A stretch of 64,000 nucleotides of DNA from Alicyclobacillus herbarius DSM 13609. Lineage in GTDB: Bacteria; Bacillota; Bacilli; Alicyclobacillales; Alicyclobacillaceae. A program made the position numbers and the translations under genes. The DNA lies in the NCBI RefSeq assembly GCF_000430585.1, contig NZ_AUMH01000017.1:27285-91284 (forward strand). The letters are read 5' to 3'. The notes below the pieces were generated by a model, which saw only the letters and a program-made list of their open reading frames with translations, was not told where the DNA came from and searched no databases. Within the stretch, counting starts at the first letter, position 1; each line of letters begins with the position of its first letter. Below are positions 1 to 12,977 of the stretch, one piece after another.

Positions 1-1757
1 TGGCCGAGTGTTTCCGCCGCTATGGCACCACCACGACCTCGGAAATCCTTGACAAGGTCAAGCGGTTGGGGTTCCACCACTCGACGCTGGCTGGCATCAC
101 AATTTCCGTCGCCGACATCGTGGTGCCCGAGGAAAAGAAGACCATCATCGCTGAAGCGGACGAGCGTCAGCACAAGCTCGAGATGCAGTACCGGCGCGGC
201 TTGATTACGGACGATGAAAAGTACATCTCGTTCAGCCAGATTTGGACAGAAGCGAAAGAACGGGTCACCGACACGCTGATGAAGAGCATGCACGAGCTCA
301 ACCCGATTTACATGATGGCGACGTCTGGGGCTCGCGGTAGCACTTCGCAGATTACCCAGCTGGCCGGGATGCGCGGACTCATGGCCAACCCGTCCGGCCG
401 CATCATCGGGTTGCCGATTAAGTCCAACTTCCGCGAAGGCTTGACAGTGCTGGAGTACTTCATGTCGACCCACGGCGCCCGCAAGGGTCTGGCCGACACG
501 GCGCTGCGTACGGCAGACTCCGGTTACCTGACCCGCCGCCTGGTCGACGTGGCGCAGGACGTCATCGTCCGCGAAGAGGATTGCGGCACCGACAAGGGTC
601 TCAAGGTGATGGAGATCCGTGACGGGCGTGAAGTGATTGAGGAATTGCGGGATCGACTGGATGGACGGATTGCCTTCCAGGACGTGTATCACCCAGAGAC
701 GGGTGAGAAGCTCGTGGGCAAGAATGAGATGATTGATGCCGAGACGGCGTCCCGTATTGAGGAGGCCGGCATCAAGGAGGTCACCATCCGTTCCGTGCTC
801 ACGTGCCGCACGCGGCATGGCGTATGCGTCAAGTGCTACGGCCGCAACCTGGCCACCGGCAAAGAAGTGGAGATTGGCGAATCGGTCGGCATCATCGCCG
901 CCCAGTCCATCGGCGAGCCGGGTACGCAGCTGACCATGCGTACGTTCCACACCGGCGGCGTGGCGGGCGACGACATCACCCAGGGTCTCCCGCGCGTGCA
1001 GGAATTGTTTGAGGCGCGCAACCCGAAGGGGCAGGCGGTCATCACGGAGTTTGACGGCAAGGTCATCGACATCCGCGAAGGCAAGGATAAGCGCGAGATT
1101 GAGATTGAGGGCGAGAGCGAGACGAAAGTCTACGCGATTCCGTACGGATCGCGCATCCGTGTCAGCGTGGGCCAGGTCTTGGCCGCGGGCGATGAGCTCA
1201 CCGAAGGCTCGGTCGATCCGAAGGAGATGCTGCGGGTTCGGGGTCTTCAGGGTGTGCAGAACTACCTACTGCGCGAAGTGCAGCGCGTGTACCGGATGCA
1301 GGGCGTGGACATCAACGACAAGCACGTCGAGGTCATGGTCCGACAGATGCTGCGGAAGGTGCGCATCCTCGATGCCGGCGATACGGATCTCCTGCCGGGG
1401 ACCTATGTGGACCTGCACGAGTTCGAGCAGGCCAACCAGAAGGTGCTGCTGGAAGGTCGCGATCCGGCCGTCGCGCGCCCGGCTCTGCTCGGCATCACCA
1501 AGGCGTCGCTGGAAACCGATTCGTTCTTGTCAGCGGCATCGTTCCAAGAGACGACCCGCGTCTTGACCGAAGCGGCCATCAAGGGCAAGGTGGACCGGTT
1601 GCTTGGACTCAAGGAGAACGTCATTATCGGCAAGCTGATTCCGGCGGGTACTGGCATGGCCCGTTACCGGCGGTTGCGCCTGGTTTCCGATGATGATCCG
1701 CAGGCGGAGAACAACTTGGATACCCAGGAAACGGCGACAGTGTCGGTCAGCGACTGA
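1..1757 (+). CDS. rpoC: DNA-directed RNA polymerase beta' subunit, C-terminal part
   Basis: The reading frame is open from base 3, so the gene starts before the window and about 584 C-terminal residues are visible. They carry the bridge-helix and trigger-loop region ([19 protein letters not shown], then [19 protein letters not shown]) and the conserved cysteine cluster that binds the structural zinc (a CGTDKG segment, then [13 protein letters not shown]). The motif [16 protein letters not shown] is unbroken. The product is the catalytic clamp subunit of RNA polymerase. The frame ends in an acidic, low-complexity tail. In Bacillota the gene sits next to rplGB and rpsL, as here. Confidence 0.98.
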   Translation, partial: AECFRRYGTTTTSEILDKVKRLGFHHSTLAGITISVADIVVPEEKKTIIAEADERQHKLEMQYRRGLITDDEKYISFSQIWTEAKERVTDTLMKSMHELNPIYMMATSGARGSTSQITQLAGMRGLMANPSGRIIGLPIKSNFREGLTVLEYFMSTHGARKGLADTALRTADSGYLTRRLVDVAQDVIVREEDCGTDKGLKVMEIRDGREVIEELRDRLDGRIAFQDVYHPETGEKLVGKNEMIDAETASRIEEAGIKEVTIRSVLTCRTRHGVCVKCYGRNLATGKEVEIGESVGIIAAQSIGEPGTQLTMRTFHTGGVAGDDITQGLPRVQELFEARNPKGQAVITEFDGKVIDIREGKDKREIEIEGESETKVYAIPYGSRIRVSVGQVLAAGDELTEGSVDPKEMLRVRGLQGVQNYLLREVQRVYRMQGVDINDKHVEVMVRQMLRKVRILDAGDTDLLPGTYVDLHEFEQANQKVLLEGRDPAVARPALLGITKASLETDSFLSAASFQETTRVLTEAAIKGKVDRLLGLKENVIIGKLIPAGTGMARYRRLRLVSDDDPQAENNLDTQETATVSVSD

Positions 1758-1777
1758 GGGCCGGCGACCGAACCCGA

Positions 1778-1802
1778 GCGCGGGGTGCTGGGCGCCCCGC
1801 GC
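1778..1802 (+). terminator. Stem-loop after rpoC
   Basis: An 8 bp perfect stem (GCGCGGGG with CCCCGCGC) and a 9-base loop lie 20 bases after the rpoC stop. There is no T-run behind it, so it may be a weak terminator or a 3' end stabiliser. A new promoter follows, which fits a transcription boundary here. Confidence 0.5.
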
Positions 1803-1829
1803 CGACCTCCTCGAACTGCCCATCGGTTG

Positions 1830-1859
1830 TTGACAGTCCGCTTTTTGCGGTGATAGAAT
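1830..1859 (+). promoter_or_regulatory. SigA-type promoter for rplGB-rpsL
   Basis: TTGACA at 1830-1835 and TAGAAT at 1854-1859 are separated by 18 bases. The start of rplGB lies about 49 bases downstream of the -10. It is one of the best sigma-A matches in the window and implies that rplGB and the str genes are transcribed independently of rpoBC. Confidence 0.75.
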
Positions 1860-1907
1860 CGTTGAGTGTGCCTTGAGCATGGTCGTTATTTTGGGGGAGG
1901 CTTTGCC

Positions 1908-2159
1908 ATGTCTCTCGAACGCATACGCCTCGCGAGGAAACGAATTATCGGGACCAACCAAACGACGAAGGCACTCCAGCAACAGCAGGTGGTACAAGTC
2001 TTTGTCGCGAAAGACGCGGAGGAGCGGGTTACTCGTCCGGTCGTGGCGCTAGCCCGCGAACGCGGAATTCCCGTAGAGTGGATTGAATCCATGAAGGAAC
2101 TCGGCAAGGCTTGCGGTATCGAGGTGGGAGCGGCGACGGCCGCAATCCTTGAGGAGTAG
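1908..2159 (+). CDS. rplGB: L7Ae-family ribosomal protein (YbxF type)
   Basis: The 83-residue product matches the small L7Ae/L30e/Gadd45-fold proteins found between rpoC and rpsL in Bacillota. These bind kink-turn RNA. The segment GTNQTTKALQQ followed by VFVAKDAEERVTRPVVALA is typical. I took the ATG at 1908 because GGGGGAGG lies 7-8 bases upstream; the frame is open further up, but that part lacks family similarity. Length and position agree with B. subtilis YbxF. Its role on the ribosome is auxiliary; kink-turn binding is family knowledge and not shown here. Confidence 0.9.
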   Translation: MSLERIRLARKRIIGTNQTTKALQQQQVVQVFVAKDAEERVTRPVVALARERGIPVEWIESMKELGKACGIEVGAATAAILEE

Positions 2160-2295
2160 CGTGCCGGCTGTCTGAGCAGCTGCGCGTCGTGCCCCACCCG
2201 AGGGTTTTTCCGTGTGTGGGCACGGACCACCAGGCACTGTGGACATGACAATCGCGTCTGTGACGGCGATTGGATCTTTGGAAGGAGGTGCAACG

Positions 2296-2712
2296 ATGCC
2301 GACGATTAATCAGCTGGTCCGTAAAGGCCGCAAAGTGATTGCGAAGAAATCGACCGCACCGGCGTTGCAGAAGGGGTACAACAGCTTTGAGAAGAAGCTG
2401 ACCGACCTGCCGTCTCCGCAGAAGCGCGGCGTGTGTACCCGTGTGGGCACCATGACGCCGAAGAAGCCGAACTCGGCGCTGCGGAAATACGCCCGTGTGC
2501 GTTTGACGAATACGTATGAAGTTACGGCTTACATCCCGGGTGAGGGTCACAACCTGCAGGAACACTCGGTGGTGCTGGTGCGCGGTGGTCGCGTCAAAGA
2601 CCTGCCGGGCGTGCGCTATCACATTGTCCGTGGGGCGCTGGACACGGCGGGCGTGAAAGACCGCCAGCAGGGACGTTCGAAGTACGGGGCCAAGCGTGCC
2701 AAGAAGAAGTAA
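2296..2712 (+). CDS. rpsL: 30S ribosomal protein S12
   Basis: The 138 residues equal the usual Bacillota S12 length. The loop [10 protein letters not shown] (residues 55-64) and the segment [10 protein letters not shown] are wild type at the lysines where streptomycin-resistance substitutions are known. S12 monitors codon-anticodon pairing in the decoding centre. GGAGGTG lies 6 bases before the ATG; the upstream in-frame extension is untranslated leader. A stem-loop formed by GTGCCC and GGGCAC (about 2190-2222) sits in the leader. Confidence 0.98.
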   Translation: MPTINQLVRKGRKVIAKKSTAPALQKGYNSFEKKLTDLPSPQKRGVCTRVGTMTPKKPNSALRKYARVRLTNTYEVTAYIPGEGHNLQEHSVVLVRGGRVKDLPGVRYHIVRGALDTAGVKDRQQGRSKYGAKRAKKK

Positions 2713-2723
2713 TATGCGGTGAA

Positions 2724-2753
2724 GCGGCCGCAAATCTGCGGCGAAACGGCCGC
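2724..2753 (+). promoter_or_regulatory. Stem-loop in the rpsL-rpsG spacer
   Basis: GCGGCCG (2724-2730) can pair with CGGCCGC (2747-2753) in a 131-base spacer that has no gene. In E. coli the rpsL-rpsG spacer is the S7 repressor site. Whether this hairpin plays that role is not known; it shows only that the spacer is structured. Confidence 0.35.
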
Positions 2754-2816
2754 GCTGAAAACCGGGCAAGCCTGTGCCTGGACGGCCGCAAGTCGACCGC
2801 TTGGGCGCAGGGCTGA

Positions 2817-3314
<498 letters not shown>

Positions 3315-3365
3315 GAGCCGGAACGCCGCAACGAAGCGAGTGTCTAGACGGAAGGAGGGTGTTCA

Positions 3366-5441
3366 TTGGCTCGGCAGTTTCCTTTGGAAAAGACGCGCAA
3401 CATCGGCATCATCGCGCACATTGACGCGGGTAAGACGACCACGACGGAGCGCGTGCTTTTCTATACCGGCCGCGTGCATAAGATTGGCGAAGTGCACGAG
3501 GGCGCCGCAACGATGGACTGGATGGTGCAGGAGCAGGAGCGCGGCATCACGATTACGTCGGCCGCGACAACCTGCCAATGGCGAGGCCATCGCATTAACA
3601 TTATCGATACACCCGGCCACGTAGACTTCACGGTTGAAGTGGAGCGGTCTCTGCGCGTCCTGGACGGGGCGGTCGGCGTGTTTGACGCCAAAGGCGGCGT
3701 CGAACCGCAGTCTGAGACGGTGTGGCGGCAGGCGGATAAATATCACGTGCCGCGGATTGCGTATGTCAACAAGATGGACATCCTCGGCGCAAACTTCTTG
3801 GATTGCGTCGAGCAGATGCGGACGCGCCTGGGGGCGAACGCGGTTCCGATTCAGCTGCCGATTGGCGCGGAGGACTCGTTCGTTGGTCTGGTCGACCTGG
3901 TGGAGAACCGGGCCATCATCTACACGGATGACTTGGGGACCACGTCGGAGGCGCGCGAGATTCCGGACGATATGAAGGACCTGGCGGCTGAGTATCGAAC
4001 GAAATTGATTGAGGCCGTCGCCGAGCTGGACGAAGAACTTATGATGAAGTACCTCGAAGGTGAGGAAATCACCGTCGAGGAACTGAAAGCCGGCATCCGC
4101 AAAGGCACGTGTGCGGTGCAGCTGTTCCCGGTGTTGTGCGGATCGTCCTACCGGAATAAAGGCGTCCAGCCGATGCTTGATGCGGTGGTCGATTACCTGC
4201 CGTCCCCGATTGATGTTCCGGCTATTAATGGGACAACGCCAGAGGGCGAACCGGTGGAGCGGCACTCGTCCGATGACGAGCCGTTTGCCGCGCTGGCCTT
4301 CAAAATCATGAGCGATCCGTTCGTCGGTAAGTTGGCCTTCTTCCGGGTCTACTCCGGGACGCTGAGCAGCGGATCGTACGTGCTCAACTCGACCAAGGGC
4401 AAGCGCGAGCGCATTGGCCGTATCCTGCAGATGCACGCCAACCACCGGGAAGAGATCGATATGGTGTATGCGGGTGACATTGCGGCGGCGGTCGGGCTGA
4501 AGGACACGACAACCGGGGATACGCTCTGCGACGAGAAGAACGTCGTCATCTTGGAGTCGATGGAATTCCCGGAGCCGGTTATCAATGTCGCCATCGAGCC
4601 GAAGACCAAGGCGGACCAGGACAAGATGGGCCTTGCGCTGGCGAAGCTGGCCGAGGAAGACCCGACCTTCCGTACGTGGACCGACCAGGAGACTGGTCAG
4701 ACCATCATTGCGGGGATGGGCGAGCTGCACCTCGAGATCATCGTGGACCGGCTGCAGCGTGAGTTTAAGGTGGCGGCGAATGTGGGTCAGCCGCAGGTTG
4801 CCTACAAGGAGACCATTACTCAGCAGGTGGACCAGGAAGGCAAGTTCGTCCGCCAGTCGGGTGGTCGCGGTCAGTACGGACACGTCAAGATTATCCTCGA
4901 ACCGCTGGAGCGGGGCGCGGGGTATGTGTTCGAGAACAAGATTGTGGGCGGCGCCATCCCGAAAGAGTATATCCCTGCCGTCGACGAGGGCATCCGCGAG
5001 GCGATGCAAAACGGCGTCATCGCGGGCTACCCGATGCTCGATGTTAAGGTAACGCTCTACGACGGGTCGTATCACGAGGTGGACTCCTCGGAAATGGCGT
5101 TTAAGATTGCTGGGTCAATGGCCCTCAAGGCGGGCGCCCAGAAGGCGGGCCCGGTTCTCCTCGAACCGATTATGAAGGTCGAGGTCACCGTGCCTGAAGA
5201 GTACATGGGCGACATCATGGGGGATATCAACTCCCGCCGCGGCCGCGTGGAAGGCATGGAAGCGCGAGCTGGCGCCCAGGTCATTCGCGGTTACGTCCCG
5301 CTGTCCGAGATGTTCGGGTACTCGACCAGCCTGCGGTCCCGGACGCAAGGACGCGGTACCTATACCATGGAATTTTCTCGGTACGAGGAAGTTCCGAAAA
5401 ACATCGCTCAAGAGATCATCGCCAAACACAAGGGCGAATGA
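3366..5441 (+). CDS. fusA: Elongation factor G
   Basis: The 691 residues match the EF-G length. They hold the GTPase P-loop [13 protein letters not shown], the switch [11 protein letters not shown], the NKMD specificity motif, and the later domains with [12 protein letters not shown] drives translocation of tRNA and mRNA with GTP hydrolysis. Translation starts at TTG 3366, 6-7 bases after GGAAGGAGGG; no ATG nearby fits the conserved N-terminus. tuf follows after 19 bases, so the two are probably co-transcribed. Confidence 0.98.
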   Translation: MARQFPLEKTRNIGIIAHIDAGKTTTTERVLFYTGRVHKIGEVHEGAATMDWMVQEQERGITITSAATTCQWRGHRINIIDTPGHVDFTVEVERSLRVLDGAVGVFDAKGGVEPQSETVWRQADKYHVPRIAYVNKMDILGANFLDCVEQMRTRLGANAVPIQLPIGAEDSFVGLVDLVENRAIIYTDDLGTTSEAREIPDDMKDLAAEYRTKLIEAVAELDEELMMKYLEGEEITVEELKAGIRKGTCAVQLFPVLCGSSYRNKGVQPMLDAVVDYLPSPIDVPAINGTTPEGEPVERHSSDDEPFAALAFKIMSDPFVGKLAFFRVYSGTLSSGSYVLNSTKGKRERIGRILQMHANHREEIDMVYAGDIAAAVGLKDTTTGDTLCDEKNVVILESMEFPEPVINVAIEPKTKADQDKMGLALAKLAEEDPTFRTWTDQETGQTIIAGMGELHLEIIVDRLQREFKVAANVGQPQVAYKETITQQVDQEGKFVRQSGGRGQYGHVKIILEPLERGAGYVFENKIVGGAIPKEYIPAVDEGIREAMQNGVIAGYPMLDVKVTLYDGSYHEVDSSEMAFKIAGSMALKAGAQKAGPVLLEPIMKVEVTVPEEYMGDIMGDINSRRGRVEGMEARAGAQVIRGYVPLSEMFGYSTSLRSRTQGRGTYTMEFSRYEEVPKNIAQEIIAKHKGE

Positions 5442-5460
5442 TAAAAAGGAGTGAATCTCG

Positions 5461-6648
<1,188 letters not shown>

Positions 6649-6688
6649 GGTTTTAATCGACGTGACGGTACACGCTTGAATCAAGTAT

Positions 6689-6717
6689 CGGAAAGGGAGA
6701 CGCAAGCCCCCTTTCCG
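6689..6717 (+). terminator. Stem-loop after tuf
   Basis: CGGAAAGGG (6689-6697) pairs perfectly with CCCTTTCCG (6709-6717) around an 11-base loop, about 40 bases after tuf. No T-run follows it directly. It lies just before a second, typical terminator, so the two act in series or this one protects the 3' end. Confidence 0.55.
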
Positions 6718-6743
6718 GACAACCGTTGAAACGTCAATCGACT

Positions 6744-6779
6744 ACAGGGGTGAGGGGGCTGTTCCTTCACCCCTGTTTT
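6744..6779 (+). terminator. Intrinsic terminator of the str operon
   Basis: ACAGGGGTGA (6744-6753) pairs with TCACCCCTGT (6767-6776) and runs into TTTT. It is followed by a fresh promoter for rpsJ, which fits termination between tuf and the S10 operon. Confidence 0.8.
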
Positions 6780-6809
6780 GGTAATGGCCGGAGAGGGCCG
6801 CGACAGACC

Positions 6810-6838
6810 TTGTGTTCTGTGGCGGCGTTTAGTATAAT
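6810..6838 (+). promoter_or_regulatory. Promoter of the S10-spc-alpha operon
   Basis: TATAAT at 6833-6838 is a perfect -10, with TTGTGT at 6810-6815 and a 17-base spacer. A leader of about 120 bases follows before rpsJ. It contains a possible hairpin made of GTGCC and GGCAC near 6883-6904. Confidence 0.7.
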
Positions 6839-6950
6839 TTCGCATGTTGGTCTCTGACAGCGATGAGGCCGGAGGTTGCCTATGTGCCAAACGCCATATG
6901 GGCACCACTAGGGTTCTTCGGTGGAGCGTGTCCACTAGATTGGGCGATGA

Positions 6951-7271
<321 letters not shown>

Positions 7272-7424
7272 GTTCGGTTTTAAGGGTAATATGGGCAGAT
7301 CTGCCCGTAGGCATGCGCCAGCCCACCACCTTGTTTGCTTGAGCGGGGATTACGCGCGTGCCGAGGCGCGTGAGTGAACGCGCTGATCGATGGGAAAGTG
7401 GATTTGTTTGTAGGGGGTGCAGAC

Positions 7425-8057
7425 ATGAAAGGCATCTTGGGTCGCAAACTCGGCATGACCCAGGTCTTCGACCAGGACGGCCGAGTGGTGCCGGTGACCG
7501 TGATTGCCGCGGGACCGTGCATCGTGTTGCAGAAGAAGACACCCGAGACGGATGGATACAGCGCTATCCAGCTTGGGTTTGGCGACAAGAAACCGAGCCG
7601 CGCCACGAAGGCAGAGCAAGGCCATGCGGCGAAGGCGAACACGGCGGCAAAACGGTATGTGCGTGAGCTGCGAGGCGTGGATGTAGACGCCTACGAGGTC
7701 GGCCAGCAGCTGGGTGCGGACGTGTTCAGCGAAGGGGACGTCGTGGACGTCATTGGTGTATCGAAGGGCAAAGGATACGCCGGCCCTATCAAGCGCCACA
7801 ACCAGGCTCGTGGACCGATGGCGCACGGCTCGAAGTATCACCGTGGCGTCGGATCGCTCGGCGCGATTGCGCCAAACCGCGTCTTTAAAGGTCAGACGAT
7901 GGCTGGCCGCATGGGTGGCGAGCGCACGACGGTCCAAAACCTGACCGTTGTCCGCGTGGATGCGGAGCGGAACCTGCTGCTCGTGAAGGGCTCGATTCCC
8001 GGGCCGAGAAACTCGTTTGTGACGGTGCGCAGCGCCGTGAAGGCAAACGCGAAATAA
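7425..8057 (+). CDS. rplC: 50S ribosomal protein L3
   Basis: The 210 residues begin [15 protein letters not shown] and include the conserved glutamine-containing loop around [16 protein letters not shown]3 is an early assembly protein whose loop reaches the peptidyl-transferase centre. I chose ATG 7425 with GGGGGTG upstream; an in-frame start at 7374 would add a segment unlike any L3. The 150-base spacer after rpsJ holds no gene. Confidence 0.98.
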   Translation: MKGILGRKLGMTQVFDQDGRVVPVTVIAAGPCIVLQKKTPETDGYSAIQLGFGDKKPSRATKAEQGHAAKANTAAKRYVRELRGVDVDAYEVGQQLGADVFSEGDVVDVIGVSKGKGYAGPIKRHNQARGPMAHGSKYHRGVGSLGAIAPNRVFKGQTMAGRMGGERTTVQNLTVVRVDAERNLLLVKGSIPGPRNSFVTVRSAVKANAK

Positions 8058-8078
8058 GGATCGAAAGGAGGCAGACTG

Positions 8079-8699
8079 ATGCCGAAGGTGACCGTGTACA
8101 ACATGGCAGGCGAACAGGTAGGCGAGATCGAGCTGTCGGATAAAATTTTCGCGGCGCCTGTCCGTCCGGATTTGATGCACCAGGTGGTCTTGATGTATCT
8201 GAACAATGCCCGGCGGGGCACGCACAGCACCAAGGGTCGTTCGGAAGTGCGCGGAGGCGGACGCAAGCCGTGGCGGCAAAAAGGCACCGGCCGTGCGCGT
8301 CAAGGCAGCATCCGGGCTCCGCAATGGAAAGGCGGTGGGGTGGTCTTTGGGCCAAAGCCGCGTGAGTACAAGATGAAGGTGCCGAAGAAGGTCCGGCGTG
8401 CAGCTCTGTACAGCGCTTTGACGTCGAAGGTGGACGAGGGCAAGCTGATTGTGCTGGACAATCTCGAGTTGCCGGAGATTAAAACGAAACACGTGGTGGC
8501 GTTGTTGCGGCAGTTGAATCTCCAGAAGCCGCTCATTGTCGACGCTGAGGTGAACGAGAAGGCACTTCTGTCTGCCCGCAACCTGCCTGACGTGAAGTAC
8601 GTCTCGGCCGGTGGAGTGAATGTCTACGACGTGCTGCGTCACGGCCATTTGGTCCTGACCCGCGATGCCGTCGAGAAGGTCCAGGAGGTGTTCGCGTAA
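8079..8699 (+). CDS. rplD: 50S ribosomal protein L4
   Basis: The 206-residue product has the L4 extended loop [19 protein letters not shown], which lines the exit tunnel. L4 also represses its own operon in enterobacteria; nothing here shows that it does so in this organism. AAAGGAGG precedes the ATG. The TAA stop shares its last base with the ATG of rplW, so translation is coupled. Confidence 0.98.
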   Translation: MPKVTVYNMAGEQVGEIELSDKIFAAPVRPDLMHQVVLMYLNNARRGTHSTKGRSEVRGGGRKPWRQKGTGRARQGSIRAPQWKGGGVVFGPKPREYKMKVPKKVRRAALYSALTSKVDEGKLIVLDNLELPEIKTKHVVALLRQLNLQKPLIVDAEVNEKALLSARNLPDVKYVSAGGVNVYDVLRHGHLVLTRDAVEKVQEVFA

Positions 8700-8989
8700 T
8701 GGACCCGAGAGACCTGATTAAACGGCCGGTGATTACCGAGAAGTCGACCGAGCTGATGGAGCAGGGCAAGTACGTGTTTGAAGTCGACAAGCGCGCCAAC
8801 AAGACCGAGATTCGCCGGGCGGTGGAGAAGCTGTTTGGCGTGAAGGTGGCAAAAGTCAACACCCTGCGTGTGCCGGGTAAGACCAAGCGCGTGGGGCGTT
8901 TTGTCGGCCGGACCCCGGAATGGAAAAAGGCTGTCGTCACCCTGCGCCCAGATTCGGATCCCATCCGCATCTTTGGCGAAGACGCGTAA
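8699..8989 (+). CDS. rplW: 50S ribosomal protein L23
   Basis: The 96 residues begin [21 protein letters not shown]23 sits at the tunnel exit and docks trigger factor and the signal recognition particle. The start overlaps the rplD stop by one base, and the ribosome site (CCAGGAGG) lies inside rplD. Confidence 0.97.
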   Translation: MDPRDLIKRPVITEKSTELMEQGKYVFEVDKRANKTEIRRAVEKLFGVKVAKVNTLRVPGKTKRVGRFVGRTPEWKKAVVTLRPDSDPIRIFGEDA

Positions 8990-9025
8990 GAACGCGAGAT
9001 TTGACTGAAAAAGGAGGTTGACACG

Positions 9026-9856
9026 GTGGGTATCAAAAAATATCGGCCGACCTCCCCGGGACGTCGATTCATGTCGGTTTCGACGTTCGAGGAGATTACC
9101 ACCGACCGGCCGGAGAAATCCCTGCTGGCGCCGCTGAAAAAGAACGCCGGGCGCAACAACCAGGGCAAGATTACGACCCGCCACCATGGCGGCGGCCACA
9201 AGCGCCGCTACCGCATCATTGACTTTCGCCGGAACAAGGACGGCATCCCAGCGAAGGTTGCGACGATTGAATACGACCCGAACCGATCTGCTCGCATCGC
9301 GCTGCTCCACTACGCGGATGGCGAGAAGCGCTACATCATCGCGCCGCACGGCTTGAAGGTTGGGGACGTTCTCATGTCTGGCCCGGACGCGGACATTCGC
9401 CCGGGGAACACCCTGCCGCTGGCCAGTATCCCGGTTGGTACAGTCATTCACAACGTAGAACTGAAGCCGGGGCGTGGGGCGCAGTTGGTGCGCGCCGCCG
9501 GTGCGTCGGCGCAGCTGATGGCGAAGGAAGGCGACTACGCGCAGGTGCGCCTGACTTCCGGCGAGGTGCGCCTCATCCGCCTGGAATGCCGCGCAACCAT
9601 CGGCCAGGTCGGCAACCTAGATCATGAGAATATCCGCATTGGGAAGGCTGGGCGCTCGCGCTGGCTGGGCCGTCGCCCGACCGTCCGCGGTGTCGTGATG
9701 AACCCGGTCGACCACCCGCACGGCGGTGGTGAAGGTAAGGCACCGATTGGTCGGAAGTCGCCAATGTCCCCCTGGGGCAAGCCGACCTTGGGCAAGAAGA
9801 CGCGCAAGAAGAACAAGCCGTCTGATAAGTATATTGTTCGCCGTCGCAAAAAGTAA
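9026..9856 (+). CDS. rplB: 50S ribosomal protein L2
   Basis: The 276-residue protein has the L2 signature around [20 protein letters not shown], with the histidine important for peptidyl-transferase activity. The start codon is GTG at 9026, 6 bases behind AAAGGAGG. The C-terminus is lysine- and arginine-rich, as in other L2 proteins. Confidence 0.98.
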   Translation: MGIKKYRPTSPGRRFMSVSTFEEITTDRPEKSLLAPLKKNAGRNNQGKITTRHHGGGHKRRYRIIDFRRNKDGIPAKVATIEYDPNRSARIALLHYADGEKRYIIAPHGLKVGDVLMSGPDADIRPGNTLPLASIPVGTVIHNVELKPGRGAQLVRAAGASAQLMAKEGDYAQVRLTSGEVRLIRLECRATIGQVGNLDHENIRIGKAGRSRWLGRRPTVRGVVMNPVDHPHGGGEGKAPIGRKSPMSPWGKPTLGKKTRKKNKPSDKYIVRRRKK

Positions 9857-9963
9857 GACAGGTGCTTGGCCGCGTCCGCGCGGCCGGGCGAATGCGGCAT
9901 GAGGCTTAAGGGTGGAAACAGTACGCGTTTTAGACTTTGGTCTCGTGGAAAGGAGGCTGCACT

Positions 9964-10245
9964 TTGGGACGTTCGCTGAAAAAGGGGCCGTTTTGTGACG
10001 CCTATCTCCTGAAGAAGGTCGAGGAGTTGAACAAGACCGGCGAGAAGCGGGTGATTAAGACTTGGTCGCGTCGTTCGACCATTTTCCCGCAGTTTGTCGG
10101 GCATACCTTTGCGGTACATGATGGTCGCAAGCACGTGCCCGTGTACATTACGGAGGATATGGTCGGCCACAAGCTCGGTGAGTTTGCTCCGACCCGTACG
10201 TTTAAGGGACACGCCGGAGACGACCGTTCGTCGCGTTCCCGCTAA
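9964..10245 (+). CDS. rpsS: 30S ribosomal protein S19
   Basis: The 93 residues start at TTG 9964 with (M)[17 protein letters not shown], the conserved S19 start. AAAGGAGG lies 7 bases upstream. An in-frame upstream start would add nine residues not seen in the family. S19 forms a complex with S13 in the 30S head and contacts tRNA. Confidence 0.97.
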   Translation: MGRSLKKGPFCDAYLLKKVEELNKTGEKRVIKTWSRRSTIFPQFVGHTFAVHDGRKHVPVYITEDMVGHKLGEFAPTRTFKGHAGDDRSSRSR

Positions 10246-10274
10246 GTTCATCGGTTTGAAAGGATGGTGACAAC

Positions 10275-10628
10275 ATGGAAGCGGCACAGACGACTCGTGC
10301 GCGTGCGAAATATATCCGCATTGCTCCGCGCAAGGTGCGCTTGGTCGTGGATTTGATCCGCGGCAAGCGGGTGGGTGAAGCTCTCGCCATCCTTCGGCTG
10401 ACCCCGCGCGGCGCCTCGCCGGTGGTCGAGAAGGTTCTTCGCTCGGCGATTGCGAATGCGGAAAACAACCATAACATGGATGTCAACCGCCTCTACATCA
10501 AAGAGGCGTACGTCGACCCAGGTCCGACCTTGAAACGGTTCCATCCCCGGGCGCAGGGACGTGCTTACAGCATCATGAAGCGGACCAGCCACATTACGGT
10601 CGTGGTTGCGGAGAAAAAGGAGGGATAA
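10275..10628 (+). CDS. rplV: 50S ribosomal protein L22
   Basis: The 117-residue product has the beta-hairpin region ending [17 protein letters not shown], which lines the tunnel where macrolides bind. It begins [28 protein letters not shown] is a modest ribosome site. rpsC follows after six bases. Confidence 0.97.
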   Translation: MEAAQTTRARAKYIRIAPRKVRLVVDLIRGKRVGEALAILRLTPRGASPVVEKVLRSAIANAENNHNMDVNRLYIKEAYVDPGPTLKRFHPRAQGRAYSIMKRTSHITVVVAEKKEG

Positions 10629-10634
10629 GTCGGC

Positions 10635-11297
10635 ATGGGTCAAAAGGTCAATCCGGTCGGAATGCGGATCGGCATCATTCGCGACTGGGAATCGAAGTGG
10701 TACGCGGATAAGAAGAACTACCAGGACCTGTTGCATGAGGACCTGAAGATTCGTGAATACATTGCCAAGCGGCTGAAGGACGCTGCGGTGGCTGAGGTCG
10801 ACATTGAGCGTGCAGCCAACCGCATCAACGTCATCATTCATACGGCCAAACCGGGCATGGTCATCGGCAAGGGCGGTTCGGAAGTGGACGCCTTGCGCAA
10901 CGCCTTGAGCGCGCTCACCGGCAAACGGGTGCACATCTCCATCTCTGAGATTAAGCAACCGGACTTGTCGGCTCGTCTCGTGGCGGAGAATATCGCCAGC
11001 CAGTTGGAACGGCGCGTTGCCTTCCGGCGGGCGATGAAGCAGGCGATGCAGCGTTCTCTGCGGGCCGGCGCGAAAGGTATTCGCGTGCAGGTCTCCGGAC
11101 GCTTGGGTGGTGCGGAAATCGCGCGTACGGAAGGGTATTCGGAAGGGACCGTGCCTTTGCATACACTGCGGGCAGACATTGACTACGCGCTGGCGGAGGC
11201 GCATACCACGTACGGGCGGATTGGAGTGAAAGTGTGGATTTACCGCGGCGAGGTGCTTCCGAAACGCCGTCGGACCGTTGAGGAAGGAGGCAACTGA
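10635..11297 (+). CDS. rpsC: 30S ribosomal protein S3
   Basis: The 220 residues begin [20 protein letters not shown] and contain the KH-domain [16 protein letters not shown]3 lies at the mRNA entry channel and has helicase-like activity with S4. The ribosome site AAGGAGG is inside the end of rplV. Confidence 0.98.
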   Translation: MGQKVNPVGMRIGIIRDWESKWYADKKNYQDLLHEDLKIREYIAKRLKDAAVAEVDIERAANRINVIIHTAKPGMVIGKGGSEVDALRNALSALTGKRVHISISEIKQPDLSARLVAENIASQLERRVAFRRAMKQAMQRSLRAGAKGIRVQVSGRLGGAEIARTEGYSEGTVPLHTLRADIDYALAEAHTTYGRIGVKVWIYRGEVLPKRRRTVEEGGN

Positions 11298-11299
11298 TT

Positions 11300-11737
11300 A
11301 TGTTGATGCCAAAGCGCGTCAAGCATCGCAAGGAGCACCGCGGTCGCATGAAGGGTGTCTCCAAGGGCGGCACTGAAGTGACGTTCGGCGAGTACGGGCT
11401 GCAGGCGTTGGAACCCGCGTGGGTGACCAACCGTCAGATTGAAGCGGCTCGTATTGCGATGACTCGTTACATCCGGCGTGGTGGTAAGGTCTGGATTAAG
11501 ATCTTCCCGAGCAAGCCGGTGACTCAGAAGCCTGCGGAAACCCGTATGGGTAGCGGTAAAGGCTCCCCGGAAAAATGGGTGGCTGTGGTGAAGCCGGGCC
11601 GAGTGCTGTTTGAACTGGCCGGCGTCAGCGAAGAGGTCGCGCGGGAAGCGATGCGCTTAGCCGCACACAAGCTTCCGATTAAGACGAAGTTTGTCAAGCG
11701 CGAAGAAGTGGGTGGTGAAGCGGATGAAAGCCAGTGA
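11300..11737 (+). CDS. rplP: 50S ribosomal protein L16
   Basis: The 145-residue product begins [17 protein letters not shown], matching the usual double-methionine start. The motif [17 protein letters not shown] is present. L16 helps position tRNA in the A site. The gene begins two bases after the rpsC stop and overlaps rpmC by 14 bases. Confidence 0.98.
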   Translation: MLMPKRVKHRKEHRGRMKGVSKGGTEVTFGEYGLQALEPAWVTNRQIEAARIAMTRYIRRGGKVWIKIFPSKPVTQKPAETRMGSGKGSPEKWVAVVKPGRVLFELAGVSEEVAREAMRLAAHKLPIKTKFVKREEVGGEADESQ

Positions 11738-11921
11738 GCTGCGCAACTTGTCGACCGAGGAAATCGAGAACAAGGTCAACGAGTTGAAGGACGAGCTGTT
11801 TAACCTGCGTTTCCAGTTGGCGACGGGTCAATTGGAGAATCCCATGCGCATCCGCCAGGTCCGCAAAGACATCGCGCGCGCGAAGACGATTCTCAAGGAA
11901 CGCGAACTCGGAATCGGTTGA
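11724..11921 (+). CDS. rpmC: 50S ribosomal protein L29
   Basis: The 65 residues begin [18 protein letters not shown] and hold the [17 protein letters not shown] signature. I chose ATG 11724, inside the end of rplP, because earlier in-frame starts give a non-family N-terminus. L29 sits by the tunnel exit next to L23. Confidence 0.95.
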   Translation: MKASELRNLSTEEIENKVNELKDELFNLRFQLATGQLENPMRIRQVRKDIARAKTILKERELGIG

Positions 11922-11941
11922 TTCGGAAAGGGGGATGTCCA

Positions 11942-12202
11942 GTGGAGCGGAACTTTCGCAAGGTGCGCGTCGGTAAGGTCGTCAGCGACAAGATGGACAA
12001 GACGATTGTCGTAGCCGTCGAGGAGCGCGTGATGCACCCGTTGTACGGCAAGACCGTGCGTCGTACGAAGAAGTTCAAAGCGCACGACGAGAACAATGAG
12101 GCCAAGGTAGGCGACGTGGTGCGCATCATGGAGACCCGTCCGCTTTCGAAGGAGAAGCGGTGGCGCCTGGTCGAAATCGTGGAGAAGGCTGTTATCATCT
12201 GA
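11942..12202 (+). CDS. rpsQ: 30S ribosomal protein S17
   Basis: The 86-residue product starts at GTG 11942 with (M)[20 protein letters not shown]. An ATG eight codons upstream exists, but the GTG has the ribosome site AAAGGGGGATG at a suitable distance and fits the family N-terminus. S17 is a primary 16S rRNA binding protein of the OB-fold class. Confidence 0.95.
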   Translation: MERNFRKVRVGKVVSDKMDKTIVVAVEERVMHPLYGKTVRRTKKFKAHDENNEAKVGDVVRIMETRPLSKEKRWRLVEIVEKAVII

Positions 12203-12232
12203 AGCTAGCGGGCAGAGGGAGGAGGTCTGACG

Positions 12233-12601
12233 ATGATTCAACCACAGACCCGACTGGTCGTGGCGGACAACACCGGTGCGAAGGAGATTATGTGCTTCCG
12301 CGTGCTGGGTGGTTCCAACCGCAAGACGGCAAACATCGGCGACGTGATTGTCGCGTCCGTGAAGAGTGCAACACCCGGTGGCGTTGTCAAAAAGGGCGAC
12401 GTGGTCAAGGCGGTTATTGTGCGCAGCAAGCGCGGGTTGCGGCGCCCGGACGGATCGTACATCCGCTTTGACGAGAACGCCGCGGTGATTATCCGTGAGG
12501 ACAAGAGCCCGCGCGGAACGCGTATCTTTGGTCCAGTGGCGCGTGAACTGCGCGATCGCGATTTCATGAAAATCATCTCCCTGGCGCCGGAAGTGCTGTG
12601 A
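12233..12601 (+). CDS. rplN: 50S ribosomal protein L14
   Basis: The 122 residues begin [20 protein letters not shown], the standard L14 start and length. L14 lies at the subunit interface and is the docking site of the silencing factor RsfS. GGGAGGAGG precedes the ATG. Confidence 0.98.
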   Translation: MIQPQTRLVVADNTGAKEIMCFRVLGGSNRKTANIGDVIVASVKSATPGGVVKKGDVVKAVIVRSKRGLRRPDGSYIRFDENAAVIIREDKSPRGTRIFGPVARELRDRDFMKIISLAPEVL

Positions 12602-12630
12602 GCCAGGGGCGCACGATTGGGGGTGTCCGT

Positions 12631-12951
12631 ATGCCGAAGCTGCACGTCAAGACCGGCGACAAAGTGGTCGTCATCGCCGGCAAGGACAAGTCGAAGACAG
12701 GCAAAGTGCTGAAGGTGTTTCCGAAGCAACAGCGCGTGCTGGTCGAAGGCGTGAACATCGTCAAGCGCCACACGAAGCCGAACTTCAAGTACCCTGAGGG
12801 CGGCATCATCGAGAAGGAGGCGCCTATCCACGTCTCCAACGTGATGCATGTCGATCCGAAGACCGGCGCGCCAACGCGCATTGGTTACAAGGTGTTGGAA
12901 GACGGGCGCAAGGTGCGTTACGCGAAAAAGTCTGGCGAAGTGATTGACTGA
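12631..12951 (+). CDS. rplX: 50S ribosomal protein L24
   Basis: The 106-residue KOW-fold protein begins [20 protein letters not shown]. The frame is open back to the rplN stop, but ATG 12631 with GGGGGTG upstream gives the family N-terminus. L24 starts 50S assembly by binding 23S rRNA near its 5' end. Confidence 0.96.
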   Translation: MPKLHVKTGDKVVVIAGKDKSKTGKVLKVFPKQQRVLVEGVNIVKRHTKPNFKYPEGGIIEKEAPIHVSNVMHVDPKTGAPTRIGYKVLEDGRKVRYAKKSGEVID

Positions 12952-12977
12952 GTAGCCAGGTGAAAGGAGGGACCGAA

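Noticed and set aside
3363..5075. 570-codon minus-strand frame opposite fusA
   Set aside because: It is antisense to a certain gene; long opposite frames arise from the GC-biased codon use and it has no family similarity.
7350..8648. 432-codon minus-strand frame opposite rplC-rplD
   Set aside because: Spans two real genes on the other strand and reads as arginine/histidine-rich nonsense.
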